Assembly: GCF_900100665.1 (NCBI RefSeq)
Contig: NZ_FNCS01000004.1
Coordinates: forward strand, 186,001 to 250,000
Source: Pelagibacterium luteolum
Lineage (GTDB): Bacteria; Pseudomonadota; Alphaproteobacteria; Rhizobiales; Devosiaceae
DNA length: 64,000 nucleotides
Direction of reading: 5' to 3'
Positions 44,032 to 53,338 of the stretch are shown piece after piece. The notes beneath the pieces are model-generated. The model was not told the origin of the DNA. It made no database searches and was given only the letters and a program-made list of their open reading frames with translations. Within the stretch, counting starts at the first letter, position 1; every line of letters starts with the position of its first letter. Both the position numbers and the translations under genes were made by a program.

Positions 44032-44889
44032 ATGAAACCGGCGCGTATTCTGCTCATCGTTGTGGCCATCGTGGCCGGTGGCCTTGCCGCATTCCTCGCC
44101 ACACGCAGCAACGGGCCCGGCGAAGTCCAGGAAGCCCAGGTCGAAATTCAGCAGGAAGCGCGCGAACGCGTGCTCGTTGCCACCGGCCCGATCGGCCTTG
44201 GCCAGCGCATTACGCCCGAGGACGTCAGCTGGCAGGATTGGCCCCAGGGCGCCGTAAGGGCTGAATATATCACCGCCAGCGCCGTCCCCGATGCTGCTGC
44301 CCAGGTGACCGGCGCCGTCGCGCGGTTTGAGTTCTTCCCCGGCGAGCCCATTCGCGAAGCCAAGCTTGTCACCTCCGAGCAGGGCTATCTCTCGGCGGTT
44401 CTGAGCGAAGGCATGCGCGCCGTCTCGGTCTCGGTCAGCCCCGACTCCGCCTCGGGCGGCTACATCGTCCCCAATGACCGGGTCGACGTCGTCCTCACGC
44501 GCTCCGGCGCCGATTTCTCCGAAACCATTCTTAACAACATCCGCGTCCTCGCCATCGGCAAACGCCTCGGTGAATCGGGAACGACGGGCGCTGCCCCGAA
44601 CCCGGAAGATCCACGCTCGCAGGTGTTCGACACCGCTCAGATCGCAACGTTCGAAGTCACTCCCGGCCAGTCCGAAGTGCTGCTTCAGGCCGGTACCGTC
44701 GGGCGCCTCGCGCTCGTCCTGCGCTCCGTCGTTGATTTCGCCGAAGGGCCGGGCACAGAACCGGGCCAGAGCGACACGGTCCAGACGGTGCGCCTGATCC
44801 GCAACGGCCAGACGCAGGTGATCTCAACCCAAGCCGGGCGCACATCGACCTCGCCCGTGGCGTCCATCAATGAGCCCATTCCCCAATGA
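44032..44889 (+). CDS. cpaB: Flp pilus assembly protein CpaB/RcpC
   Basis: A 285-residue protein. An N-terminal helix (ILLIVVAIVAGGLAAFLATR) anchors it, followed by an SAF-like domain with VLVATGPIGLGQRITPEDVSWQDWP (residues 54-78) and a second block MRAVSVSVSPDSASGGYIVPNDRVDVVLT (residues 131-159). The last 40 residues are polar. CpaB is thought to work with the CpaC secretin in the periplasm. I used the ATG at 44032; a longer frame to 43999 is less likely. CpaC follows after 41 bases. Confidence 0.92.
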   Translation: MKPARILLIVVAIVAGGLAAFLATRSNGPGEVQEAQVEIQQEARERVLVATGPIGLGQRITPEDVSWQDWPQGAVRAEYITASAVPDAAAQVTGAVARFEFFPGEPIREAKLVTSEQGYLSAVLSEGMRAVSVSVSPDSASGGYIVPNDRVDVVLTRSGADFSETILNNIRVLAIGKRLGESGTTGAAPNPEDPRSQVFDTAQIATFEVTPGQSEVLLQAGTVGRLALVLRSVVDFAEGPGTEPGQSDTVQTVRLIRNGQTQVISTQAGRTSTSPVASINEPIPQ

Positions 44890-44930
44890 CCACCGACCCG
44901 GCCGCAACGCCCGCCATCGAGGTAAGATAG

Positions 44931-46292
44931 ATGTCGATCTCCCGTGTCCGCCGGATCATGACCGCCTCTGGCCGCGTTCGCGCGGTCCTTGCCGGTCTTG
45001 CGCTCGCAACGCTTGTCGCCATGCCGGCCATGGCACAAACCGCACCGCATCTGCGCATCGCGCACGCCGAAATCGGGCGCACGCAATTTGTCGAAATCGG
45101 CGTCAACAAATCGATGATCGTCGATCTCCCCGCCGAAGCCGGTGAAGTGATCGTCTCCCAACCGGGTGTCGCCAATGCGATCATGCGCACCCGTACCCGC
45201 GCCGTGATCCAGGGCGTGGCGGCAGGCGATACGAACATCTTGTTCCTCGATCCTGCCGGCAACGGTATCGCCGTCATCGAAATCTCGGTCGCCCAGGACT
45301 CCTCGGGTCTGGCCGCAACGATCAACCGCCTTCTACCCGGCGCGCGTATCCAGGTTCAGTCCTTCGCCAATTCCGTCATCCTCTCGGGTGACGTGCAGTC
45401 CGGCGACGACATGGAAAAAGCCGTTCAGATCGCCGCCCAATATGTCGGCGGCCCAAACAACGTCACAAGCGTCATCAACGTGGCCGGTGGCCAGCAGGTG
45501 GCGCTCAAGGTCACCGTTGCCGAGATCAAGCGCGACACGGCCCAGGAACTGGGGATCAATCTCTCCGGTGCGCTATCTGTCGGCGCGCTCAATCTGGGGC
45601 TGAACTCGTCCCAATCCCAACTTGCCAACGGCTATAGCGGAGACATGTCGCAAGGCGGCTTTGCCATCGACGCGGCCCTGCGCGCTATGGCCTCGCGTAA
45701 CGCGCTGCGTCTTCTCGCCGAGCCGATCCTCACCGCAATGTCGGGCCAGGAAGCCAGCTTCCACGTCGGCGGCGAATTGCCCGTGCTGGTCGTTCGCGAC
45801 GGCGAACAGACCTATGATTACAAGCCCTACGGCATCCAGCTCGACTTCACCCCCACGGTGCGCTCGAATGGCATGATCAGCCTCGTGATCGACACCGAGG
45901 TGTCCGAACCGCAGCTCAACAACACATTGAACACCCGCCAGGCCAGCACCACCGTCGAACTGGGTGCTTACCAGACCCTCGCGATCGCCGGGCTGATCGA
46001 CGAACGGACGCGTCGTCAGGTGTCCGAACTTCCTGGCCTAGGCAACATTCCGATCCTGGGCGCCCTGTTCCGCTCCTATGAATACGCAACCGAGCAGACC
46101 GAACTGGTAATCCTCGTGACCCCGATGATCGCCCAGCCCTCCCACGTTCCGCCGCCGCTCCCCACCGATATTGCCCAGCCCTCCTCCAATGCAGAAGCGA
46201 TGTTCCTGGGCCGGCTCGAAAACCTCTACGGCGTCAGCGACGGGAGTTCGGGCAATCAGATCCGCGGCTCCGTGGGCTTCATGCTCGATTGA
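44931..46292 (+). CDS. cpaC: Outer-membrane secretin CpaC/RcpA
   Basis: A 453-residue secretin. The signal peptide runs to about residue 35 (ATLVAMPAMAQT). The pilus-type N domain (EIGVNKSMIVDLPAEAGEVIVSQPGVANAIMRTRTRAVIQG) is followed by a BON-like region (LPGARIQVQSFANSVILSGDV). The secretin barrel starts near residue 205 (ALRAMASRNALRLLAEPILTAMSGQEASFHVGGELPV) and ends with LAIAGLIDERTRRQVSELPGLGNIPILGALFRS. It forms the outer-membrane channel for the Flp pilus. GAGGTAAG precedes the ATG. It is normally followed by cpaD, which is absent here. Confidence 0.94.
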   Translation: MSISRVRRIMTASGRVRAVLAGLALATLVAMPAMAQTAPHLRIAHAEIGRTQFVEIGVNKSMIVDLPAEAGEVIVSQPGVANAIMRTRTRAVIQGVAAGDTNILFLDPAGNGIAVIEISVAQDSSGLAATINRLLPGARIQVQSFANSVILSGDVQSGDDMEKAVQIAAQYVGGPNNVTSVINVAGGQQVALKVTVAEIKRDTAQELGINLSGALSVGALNLGLNSSQSQLANGYSGDMSQGGFAIDAALRAMASRNALRLLAEPILTAMSGQEASFHVGGELPVLVVRDGEQTYDYKPYGIQLDFTPTVRSNGMISLVIDTEVSEPQLNNTLNTRQASTTVELGAYQTLAIAGLIDERTRRQVSELPGLGNIPILGALFRSYEYATEQTELVILVTPMIAQPSHVPPPLPTDIAQPSSNAEAMFLGRLENLYGVSDGSSGNQIRGSVGFMLD

Positions 46293-46331
46293 TCGGCAAG
46301 ATATTTGATCCCGCAAGGGGGAAGTGAAGCG

Positions 46332-47609
46332 ATGACCTTTATCGAAAACGACGACGGCAGGACCGCGGTCGAGCAGAGCAGCGAACCGGTCACCGGCGCG
46401 CGCCTCATTCCGCGCATCACCATCCAGGCGTTCTGCGAACATTCCCAGACCGCCCAGATCATCGAGGACACAACGCACGACCGGCGCATGTCCAAAGTCG
46501 CGCTGACGACCCACAATGGCGGGATGGATGGTGCCGTCGAAACCTATCGCACCAACCCGACCCCCAATCTGATCATCGTCGAAACGACCCAGCCGGCCGA
46601 ACGTATCGAAGCCTCGCTCGCCCGGCTTGCCGAAGTTTGCGACGCCTCGACCCGCGTCATCGTCATCGGCCACGTCAATGACGTGATGCTCTACCGCAGC
46701 CTGATCCGGGCCGGCGTGTCCGAATATCTCGTGATGCCCGTCACCAGCGCCACGATCATCAACGCGATCACCGATCTGTTCGCCGGAGAAGGATCGGCCC
46801 CAATCGGCCGTTCGGTCGCCTTCATGTCCGCCAAAGGCGGCGCCGGTGCCTCGACCATTTCCCACAACGTTGCCTGGGCCATCGCCAAAAGCCTGCGCCA
46901 GGACGTGTTGGTCATGGACCTCGATTTGCCCTTCGGCACGGCAGGTCTCGATTTCAATCAGGACCCGCCACAGGGCATCGCCGACGCCGTCTATGCCAAT
47001 GACAAGATGGACGCCGTGATGCTCGATCGTCTGATGAGCAAGGCGGCCAACCACATCAATCTGCTTGCCGCGCCTGCAACGCTCGATCGCACCTATGATC
47101 TTGGCGAGCGTAGCTTTGAACAGATCATCGAACTGAGCCAGAAAACCGTGCCGGTCGTCGTCCTCGACATTCCGCATCTCTGGACAGCCTGGGTGCGCCA
47201 CACGCTGGCCGCCGTCGATGAGATCGTAATCGTTGCCGAACCCGACCTCGCCAATCTGCGCAACGCGAAATCGATCGCCGATATGGTCAAGAGCCTGCGT
47301 CCGTCGGAAAACGAGCCCACAGTGGTGATCAACAAGACCGGTATCGCCAAGCGCCCGGAAATTCCGCCCAGCGAGTTTGCGTCTTCGATCGAATGCCGGC
47401 TGGCCGGACAGATCGCGTTCGATCCGGCGATTTTTGGCACCGCCGCCAACAATGGCCAGATGATCGCCGAGGTCTCGGCGACCCATAAGGTCAACGAGAT
47501 TTTCCGCTCGATCGGCATGCAGGTCACGGGCCGTGCGGCACTGGAAACCAGCAAGCGCGGCGGCGGCATGAAGCTTCCCGAACTGTTCCGCATGCGCAAG
47601 CGCGCCTAG
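46332..47609 (+). CDS. cpaE: Pilus assembly ATPase CpaE/TadZ
   Basis: A 425-residue protein. The first 130 residues form a receiver-like domain without a clear phosphosite (NLIIVETTQPAERIEASLARL; VIVIGHVNDVMLYRSLIRAGVSEYLVMPV). The ParA/MinD-like ATPase part has the deviant Walker A AFMSAKGGAGASTISHNVAW and VLVMDLDLPFGTAGLDFNQ. CpaE/TadZ localises the secretion machine, often to a cell pole. The ATG at 46332 is preceded by GGGGGAAG. It starts 39 bases after cpaC, with no room for cpaD. Confidence 0.94.
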   Translation: MTFIENDDGRTAVEQSSEPVTGARLIPRITIQAFCEHSQTAQIIEDTTHDRRMSKVALTTHNGGMDGAVETYRTNPTPNLIIVETTQPAERIEASLARLAEVCDASTRVIVIGHVNDVMLYRSLIRAGVSEYLVMPVTSATIINAITDLFAGEGSAPIGRSVAFMSAKGGAGASTISHNVAWAIAKSLRQDVLVMDLDLPFGTAGLDFNQDPPQGIADAVYANDKMDAVMLDRLMSKAANHINLLAAPATLDRTYDLGERSFEQIIELSQKTVPVVVLDIPHLWTAWVRHTLAAVDEIVIVAEPDLANLRNAKSIADMVKSLRPSENEPTVVINKTGIAKRPEIPPSEFASSIECRLAGQIAFDPAIFGTAANNGQMIAEVSATHKVNEIFRSIGMQVTGRAALETSKRGGGMKLPELFRMRKRA

Positions 47610-47627
47610 CGGGAAGAAAGGCTCACA

Positions 47628-49085
47628 ATGTTCGGCAAGCGCACGAGTTTTGGCGGAAACACCCAGGCAGCAGTGGCGCGCCCGGCGCCCCCGCCTGTCG
47701 TCGAAGTGGAGCGGGCTCCCGCCGCGTCCGAGCCCTTACGCGCAGCCAAGGTCGACGACGGGGTCGAAAACGTCGACAAATCCAGCCGCGACAAGAATTA
47801 TTTCCATACCAAATCCTCGATCTTTTCGGCCCTCATCGATTCCATCGATCTGTCCCAGCTTGCCGCGATGGATCAGGATTCGGCACGCGAGGAAATTCGC
47901 GACATCGTTGCGGAAATCATCGCGCTCAAGAACTTCGTCATGTCGATTTCCGAGCAGGAAGACTTGCTCGACGACATCTGCAACGACGTTTTGGGCTATG
48001 GACCGCTCGAGCCGCTTCTGGCGCGCGACGACATCGCCGACATCATGATCAACGGCTCCCAGAAGTGCTATATCGAAGTCAATGGTCGCGTGAAGCTGAC
48101 CAATGTACGCTTCCGCGACGACGCGCATCTGATGAATGTCTGCCAGCGTATCGTGAGCCAGGTTGGCCGCCGCGTTGATGAGTCGTCGCCCATATGCGAC
48201 GCGCGCCTGCCCGACGGCTCACGTGTCAACGTCATCGCCCCGCCGCTTTCGATCGATGGCCCCGCGCTCACCATCCGTAAGTTCAAAAAGGACAAGCTCA
48301 CGCTTGCCCAGCTCGTCAAATTCGGCTCGATCTCACCCGAAGGCGCCGAGGTGCTGCGCATTCTGGGCCGTGTCCGCGCCAACGTTTTGATCTCCGGCGG
48401 TACCGGTTCGGGCAAGACGACACTCCTCAACTGCCTCACGGCCTTTATCGACCGTGACGAGCGCGTCATCACCTGCGAAGATTCCGCCGAACTTCAGCTT
48501 CAGCAGCCCCACGTCGTGCGGCTCGAAACCCGCCCGCCCAATCTTGAGGGCGAGGGCGAAATCACCATGCGCGAACTGGTCAGGAACTGTCTGCGTATGC
48601 GCCCCGAACGCATCATCGTGGGCGAAGTGCGTGGACCGGAATCCTTCGATCTGCTGCAGGCGATGAACACCGGCCACGATGGTTCGATGGGCACATTGCA
48701 CGCCAACTCGCCGCGCGAGGCGCTGTCACGACTGGAATCGATGATCACCATGGGCGGCTTTTCGCTGCCCAGCCGGACCATCCGCGAAATGATCGTGTCG
48801 TCCATCGACGTCATCGTCCAGGCGGCGCGCCTGCGTGATGGCTCGCGCCGCATCACCCACGTCACCGAAGTGCTCGGCATGGAAGGCGAAGTGATCGTCA
48901 CCCAGGACGTGTTCGTCTATGACATCATGGGCGAAGACGCCAACGGGAACCTGCTCGGCCGTCACCGCTCGACCGGCATCACCAAACCCCATTTCACCGA
49001 GAAAGCCCGCTATTTCAACGAGGAAATGGCCTTGGTAGAAGCGCTTGAGCGGGCCAACGTCGAACATCATGAAATGATCCGGTAG
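47628..49085 (+). CDS. cpaF: Secretion ATPase CpaF/TadA
   Basis: A 485-residue type II/IV secretion ATPase. DDIADIMINGSQKCYIEVNGRVKL is the N-terminal CpaF block, Walker A is VLISGGTGSGKTTLLNCLTAFI, the Asp box is VITCEDSAELQLQQPHVVRLETRPPN, Walker B is RMRPERIIVGEVRGPESFDLLQAMNTGHDGSMGTLHANS (positions 320-358) with the His box. It powers pilus assembly. It begins 18 bases after cpaE and ends three bases before tadB. The first 55 residues are variable and Pro/Ala/Val-rich. Confidence 0.96.
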   Translation: MFGKRTSFGGNTQAAVARPAPPPVVEVERAPAASEPLRAAKVDDGVENVDKSSRDKNYFHTKSSIFSALIDSIDLSQLAAMDQDSAREEIRDIVAEIIALKNFVMSISEQEDLLDDICNDVLGYGPLEPLLARDDIADIMINGSQKCYIEVNGRVKLTNVRFRDDAHLMNVCQRIVSQVGRRVDESSPICDARLPDGSRVNVIAPPLSIDGPALTIRKFKKDKLTLAQLVKFGSISPEGAEVLRILGRVRANVLISGGTGSGKTTLLNCLTAFIDRDERVITCEDSAELQLQQPHVVRLETRPPNLEGEGEITMRELVRNCLRMRPERIIVGEVRGPESFDLLQAMNTGHDGSMGTLHANSPREALSRLESMITMGGFSLPSRTIREMIVSSIDVIVQAARLRDGSRRITHVTEVLGMEGEVIVTQDVFVYDIMGEDANGNLLGRHRSTGITKPHFTEKARYFNEEMALVEALERANVEHHEMIR

Positions 49086-49088
49086 CCC

Positions 49089-50066
49089 ATGAGCCCGCTG
49101 ATCCTGGCCATTCTCGTCGTCATCTGCATCGGTGCGCTGGGCTTTGCCTTTGTGCCGTCATTGGCCGGGTCGAGCCGCGCGGATAAGCGTATGAAGGCCC
49201 TGCGGACCGATGTTCAGGTGCGCCATCACTCGGCCAGCACTGAAAAGATCCGCGAAAATCGCCGCCGCACTGTTCAGGATGCGCTCAAGCAGCAATCCGA
49301 CGCCCTGAACGCGCGCCGCGCTGGCAAGTCGCTCAAGCACCGTCTGTTTCAGGCGGGGATCAAGACCGAATCCCGCGTCTGGATCCGCAATGCAATCATT
49401 GCCGGCGTTGTGATGTTCCTCGTCCTCGCCATCATTCAGGTGCCATTGGTCTATGCCGCGATCCTTGCCGCTGCTGGCGCTTATGTCGTCCCCAACCAGT
49501 ATATCGGCTGGCGCCGCAAGCGCTATCAGAGCGCCTATCTCGATGAACTCCCCAACGCCGTCGAAGCCATCGTGCGCGGCGTGCGTGCCGGCATGCCGCT
49601 CAACGATTCCATCCGGCTGGTGGCCAAGGAGGTGAAGGAGCCGGTGAAAGCCGAATTCATGCGCGTCCTCGACCAGCAGTCGATCGGTAAATCCATGGCC
49701 GAGGCCGTGGAAGTGCTGTTCGACCGCGTGCCGCTGCCGGAAGTCAATTTCTTTATCGTCGTGATCACGGTTCAGCAGCAGGCCGGTGGCAATCTGTCGG
49801 AAGCCCTGACCAACCTCGCGAACGTCCTGCGCAACCGAAAGAAGATGAAGGCCAAGGTCAAGGCGCTGAGCGCCGAAGCCAAGGCCTCGGCCATCATCAT
49901 CGGAGCACTTCCGGTGCTCGTTGCTGCAGCAGTGTCGGTGATCAGCCCCACCTATCTCTCGCCGCTGTTTACCACCTCGGGTGGCATGGTGGCGCTGGGC
50001 GCGGCGGGCCTCATGCTGGTCACGGGCATCTTCATCATGAACCGCATGATTCAGTTCGAGTACTAG
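49089..50066 (+). CDS. tadB: Flp pilus platform protein TadB
   Basis: A 325-residue inner-membrane protein of the GspF/TadB family. A helix at residues 2-23, two near 95-135 and two near the C-terminus (GALPVLVAAAVSVISP; MVALGAAGLMLVTGIFIM) are visible. The cytoplasmic GspF core has YLDELPNAVEAIVRGVRAGMPLNDSIRLVAKEV and FFIVVITVQQQAGGNLSEALTNLANVLRNRK. With TadC it forms the platform on which CpaF acts. It follows cpaF by three bases and precedes tadC by ten. Confidence 0.94.
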   Translation: MSPLILAILVVICIGALGFAFVPSLAGSSRADKRMKALRTDVQVRHHSASTEKIRENRRRTVQDALKQQSDALNARRAGKSLKHRLFQAGIKTESRVWIRNAIIAGVVMFLVLAIIQVPLVYAAILAAAGAYVVPNQYIGWRRKRYQSAYLDELPNAVEAIVRGVRAGMPLNDSIRLVAKEVKEPVKAEFMRVLDQQSIGKSMAEAVEVLFDRVPLPEVNFFIVVITVQQQAGGNLSEALTNLANVLRNRKKMKAKVKALSAEAKASAIIIGALPVLVAAAVSVISPTYLSPLFTTSGGMVALGAAGLMLVTGIFIMNRMIQFEY

Positions 50067-50076
50067 GAGAGAATTG

Positions 50077-51063
50077 GTGTCCCTAGTCGATCGCATCGTT
50101 GATCCCGGCGTCCTTATCGCCATTTTCGCGGCGATCTCGGCTGCGGCCATCGTCTTTACATTTGGCAGCCACCTCTTTGAGCGCGCCGAGCGCAAGGGCC
50201 GTATGAAAAAGGTGGCGATCGAGCGCGAGCAAATGCGCGCCCAGGAAATGGCACGCCTGCGCAATCAGGCCAGCGTCAAGGAAGGAGCCCGCGGCAACAT
50301 CCGCGGCGCCGACGCGCGCTCCTACATGAAATCAACTGTGGAACGCTTCTCCCTGCAAAAGGCGTTCATGGACGAGACCACGGTCGAAAAGCTGGCCCAG
50401 GCAGGCCTGCGCGGGCAAGGGGAGTTGACCAAGCACCTGTTCTTGCGCTTCGTCACGCCCTTCGTCGTTCTGGCACTGGCCATTCTCTATTTCGTTTTCA
50501 TGTCTCCGGGCGGTCGCCCGCTGTTCATCAACCTCGTCTATGCCATCGGGGTGGGGCTTTTGGGCGCCTATGTGCCCATCCTGTTGCTCAAGAACAAAAT
50601 CCAGAAGCGCCAGCAATCGGTACGCCGGGCCTGGCCCGATGCGCTCGATCTGATGCTGTTGTGCGTCGAGGCGGGCATGTCGATCGAACACGCGATCCGT
50701 CGCGTCGCTAAGGAAATCGGCCTCCAGAGCACCGAGTTGGCCGAAGAACTGACGCTCACAACGGCCGAGTTGTCGTTCCTCGAAGACCGCACCCGGGCCT
50801 ATGAAAATCTGGGCCGCCGCACCGGCATCGACGGCGTGCGCTCGGTGATGACCGCGCTGATCCAGGCCGACCGTTACGGTACGTCAGTCGGGCAGGCCTT
50901 GCGCGTGATGGCCGAGGAAGGCCGCGAGCACCGCATGACCGAAGCCGAGAAAAAAGCAGCTGCCTTGCCCCCCAAGATGACAGTGCCGCTGATCGTCTTT
51001 TTCCTGCCGGTGCTGTTTATCGTGATCATGGCCCCTGCCATCATCACGGCGATGTCGCTCTAA
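50077..51063 (+). CDS. tadC: Flp pilus platform protein TadC
   Basis: A 328-residue GspF-family membrane protein. Helices are seen at about residues 12-32, 125-145, 150-170 and 305-327 (VPLIVFFLPVLFIVIMAPAIITAM). The conserved core is WPDALDLMLLCVEAGMSIEHAIRRVAKEIGLQSTELAEEL, followed by DGVRSVMTALIQADRYGTSVGQALRVMAEEGREHRMTEAEKKAAALPPKM (positions 248-297). The GTG at 50077 follows AGGAGA by six bases; a TTG one codon earlier is an alternative. It is the last gene of the rightward pilus operon. Confidence 0.94.
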   Translation: MSLVDRIVDPGVLIAIFAAISAAAIVFTFGSHLFERAERKGRMKKVAIEREQMRAQEMARLRNQASVKEGARGNIRGADARSYMKSTVERFSLQKAFMDETTVEKLAQAGLRGQGELTKHLFLRFVTPFVVLALAILYFVFMSPGGRPLFINLVYAIGVGLLGAYVPILLLKNKIQKRQQSVRRAWPDALDLMLLCVEAGMSIEHAIRRVAKEIGLQSTELAEELTLTTAELSFLEDRTRAYENLGRRTGIDGVRSVMTALIQADRYGTSVGQALRVMAEEGREHRMTEAEKKAAALPPKMTVPLIVFFLPVLFIVIMAPAIITAMSL

Positions 51064-51067
51064 TCGA

Positions 51068-51844
51068 TCACGCTGGCGTATCGCCGCGGATCTGCTGCCA
51101 GCGGTCCTGCTGGGTCAGTAGCGAACGGACGTAATCCATATTGGCATTGACTTCTTCGGGCGGCAGCAGCGACGCGTAGATCGCACGCGCCTCCTCGAAC
51201 CGCCCCTGCAAGCCAAGCACCAGCGCCAGATTCTGCTGCACCTTGGAATTGCTGCCGGGCAGGGCGACAGCCTGGCGCAGATGCGCCTCGGCCTGGCCCA
51301 ACTCGCCCGTCATCGCGTAGGACAGCCCCATATTGGCATGGAGCTGCGAGGCTTGGGGCGCAAGAAGCAGCGCCTGTTGATAGGTCTGGCGCGCTTGCGG
51401 GTGCTGCCCTGTCTGGTCAAGGATCGCGCCCCGCACCAGCAGAGCTTCCCAATTCGGTGCGGCGGGATTCGTCGCATTGTCGACCACCCGCAAAGCCTGA
51501 TCGAAACGCCCCGCCGACGAGAGTGCCTTGCCGTAAGCCAACCCGACTTCTGGATCCCCGCTGTGGCTGGCCATGAGATTTTCAAGAACGACCACCGACT
51601 GATCGGTCTGTCCTGCCGCGCGCAGGGCAGCCGCATAATGGATGCCGAGCGCCTTGTCGCGCGGATTGCCGGCATAGCGCTGCGCCAGATCGGAAACGCT
51701 GGCCTGGATTTGCGGACCCGAAAGGTTGGAATAGTCGGCGTTAACGGCGCTGGTGCGATTGGTAGCGCAAGCCGAAAGGAACAGCGCCGCAGTGCCGGCG
51801 AGAAGGACGGTTCGGCCCATCCGGATCAACGAAAAACCATGCAT
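51068..51844 (-). CDS. TadD-like TPR lipoprotein
   Basis: A protein of about 258 residues. A lipoprotein signal (MGRTVLLAGTAALFLSAC) ends in the lipobox LSAC. Tetratricopeptide repeats follow: DKALGIHYAAALRAAGQTDQSVVVLENLM, DPEVGLAYGKALSSAGRFDQALRVVD, NWEALLVRGAILDQTGQHPQARQTYQQAL and AEAHLRQAVALPG (residues 58-215). TadD proteins of this kind are needed for stability of the Tad secretin. I took the ATG at 51844; an open frame to 51892 would lengthen the signal peptide unusually. It converges on tadC with five bases between them and so is not part of its operon. Confidence 0.88.
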   Translation of the reverse strand: MHGFSLIRMGRTVLLAGTAALFLSACATNRTSAVNADYSNLSGPQIQASVSDLAQRYAGNPRDKALGIHYAAALRAAGQTDQSVVVLENLMASHSGDPEVGLAYGKALSSAGRFDQALRVVDNATNPAAPNWEALLVRGAILDQTGQHPQARQTYQQALLLAPQASQLHANMGLSYAMTGELGQAEAHLRQAVALPGSNSKVQQNLALVLGLQGRFEEARAIYASLLPPEEVNANMDYVRSLLTQQDRWQQIRGDTPA

Positions 51845-51991
51845 CCCTTGGCTCCCGGGCAGGCGACAATTCAAACCCAGTAAGTACTTCATTAACCCTA
51901 ACGCCGCGTTAAGCGCCGCCCTGGGGACATTGCTCCGAAGGGTTCGAGCCGATAGAACCGAGGGGTCTTGTGAGTCCCCCGGAGATTTCCC
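51845..51991. promoter_or_regulatory. Divergent promoter region of tadD and the leucyl aminopeptidase
   Basis: The region contains TTAACC at 51892-51897 and GTTAA at 51908-51912, which resemble the motifs upstream of cpaB. A GGAG ribosome site lies just before the aminopeptidase ATG. No hairpin stands out. Confidence 0.35.
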
Positions 51992-53338
51992 ATGCCCCAG
52001 ACCCTGCCCATCATCTGCGTCGCCGAAGGTGGCCTCGATGCCGCCACCCTGTCCCCGGCAAATGCCGCATGGGCCAGTGCCAACGGCTTCTCCGGCCAGA
52101 CGGGCAAGCTGCTGGCGCTTCCGGGAGAAAACGGCGCGCTAGGCGGGTATCTGTTCGGGCTGGGCGCTGAGAAGTACCGCTCGCCACTGGTCCTCGGCCT
52201 TGCCGCGGCAGCCCTTGAAGGTGGCACGTTCCGCCTCGAGGGCGATTTCGGCGATCCGACGCTCGCCGCGTTGGCCTTCCGGCTCGGTGCTTATGGTTTC
52301 GACCGCTACGCCAAGGGCAAGCCACGCCCAACACTCGAGCTGCCCGATGGCGCCGACGGCACCGAGGTCGATCGCCTCACGCGCTCAGCCTTCATCGCGC
52401 GCGATCTGGTCAATACCCCAGCCAACGATCTCGGCCCTGACGCGCTCGAAGCCTGGGTCAGCGACTTCTGCGCCGAACGCGGACTGGAAATCAAAATCAC
52501 CAAGGGCGACCAGCTTCTCGCCGACAATTTCCCGATGATTCACGCCGTCGGCCGCGCCAGCGCGCAAGCCCCGCGTTTGATCGACTTTTCATGGGGCGAC
52601 TCGAGCCACCCCAAGCTCACTCTGGTCGGAAAATCGGTGACGTTCGATACAGGCGGTCTCAACATCAAGCCGGGCAGTTCGATGGCGCTGATGAAAAAGG
52701 ACATGGGCGGCGGCGCCAATGTTCTAGGCCTCGCCAATGCCATCATCGACGCCGGGCTCAAAGTACGCCTTCGCATCGTGCTGCCCGTGGTCGAAAACGC
52801 CATCTCGGGCTCAGCCTTCCGCCCCGGCGATGTCCTGCCGTCCCGCAAGGGCCTGACGGTCGAGATCGGCAACACCGACGCCGAAGGTCGTCTGATCCTC
52901 GCCGATGCCCTGGCGCTCGCCGATGAGGAAAGCCCCGATCTCATCATCGACATGGCAACCCTCACCGGCGCCGCCCGCGTCGCGCTCGGCCCCGAACTGC
53001 CCCCGCTTTACGCCCGCAACGAAGCGTTTGGCCGCGCGGTCGTCGAGCACGGCATGGCCGTCGATGACCCTCTTTGGCCCATGCCGCTCTGGCCGGGCTA
53101 CGACAAAAAGCTGTCTTCGCGCATTGCCGACGTCAACCACATCTCGGGCAGCGACGGCTTTGCCGGTTCGATCACCGCCGCGTTGTTTCTCTCGCGCTTT
53201 GTCGCGCCGGAAACCGAGTGGATGCATCTCGATATCTATGCCTGGGCCCCCGAAGCCCGCGCCGGACGCCCGTTTGGCGGCACGGATCAGGCCATCCGCG
53301 CGCTCTATGGCGCGCTCAAGGACCGCTACGGTCAGTAG
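51992..53338 (+). CDS. Leucyl aminopeptidase family protein (M17)
   Basis: A 448-residue metallopeptidase. The C-terminal catalytic domain has VGKSVTFDTGGLNIKPGSSMALMKKDMGGGANVLGLA (residues 211-247) with the first metal ligands, and NTDAEGRLILADALALA, the M17 signature. ALFLSRFVAPETEWMHLDIYAWAPEARAGRPFGGTDQAIRAL closes the protein. The N-terminal macro-like domain (about 1-130) is shorter than in PepA. It releases N-terminal residues from peptides in the cytosol. It is likely monocistronic. Its last bases overlap the end of the convergent ghrA-like gene. Confidence 0.94.
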   Translation: MPQTLPIICVAEGGLDAATLSPANAAWASANGFSGQTGKLLALPGENGALGGYLFGLGAEKYRSPLVLGLAAAALEGGTFRLEGDFGDPTLAALAFRLGAYGFDRYAKGKPRPTLELPDGADGTEVDRLTRSAFIARDLVNTPANDLGPDALEAWVSDFCAERGLEIKITKGDQLLADNFPMIHAVGRASAQAPRLIDFSWGDSSHPKLTLVGKSVTFDTGGLNIKPGSSMALMKKDMGGGANVLGLANAIIDAGLKVRLRIVLPVVENAISGSAFRPGDVLPSRKGLTVEIGNTDAEGRLILADALALADEESPDLIIDMATLTGAARVALGPELPPLYARNEAFGRAVVEHGMAVDDPLWPMPLWPGYDKKLSSRIADVNHISGSDGFAGSITAALFLSRFVAPETEWMHLDIYAWAPEARAGRPFGGTDQAIRALYGALKDRYGQ

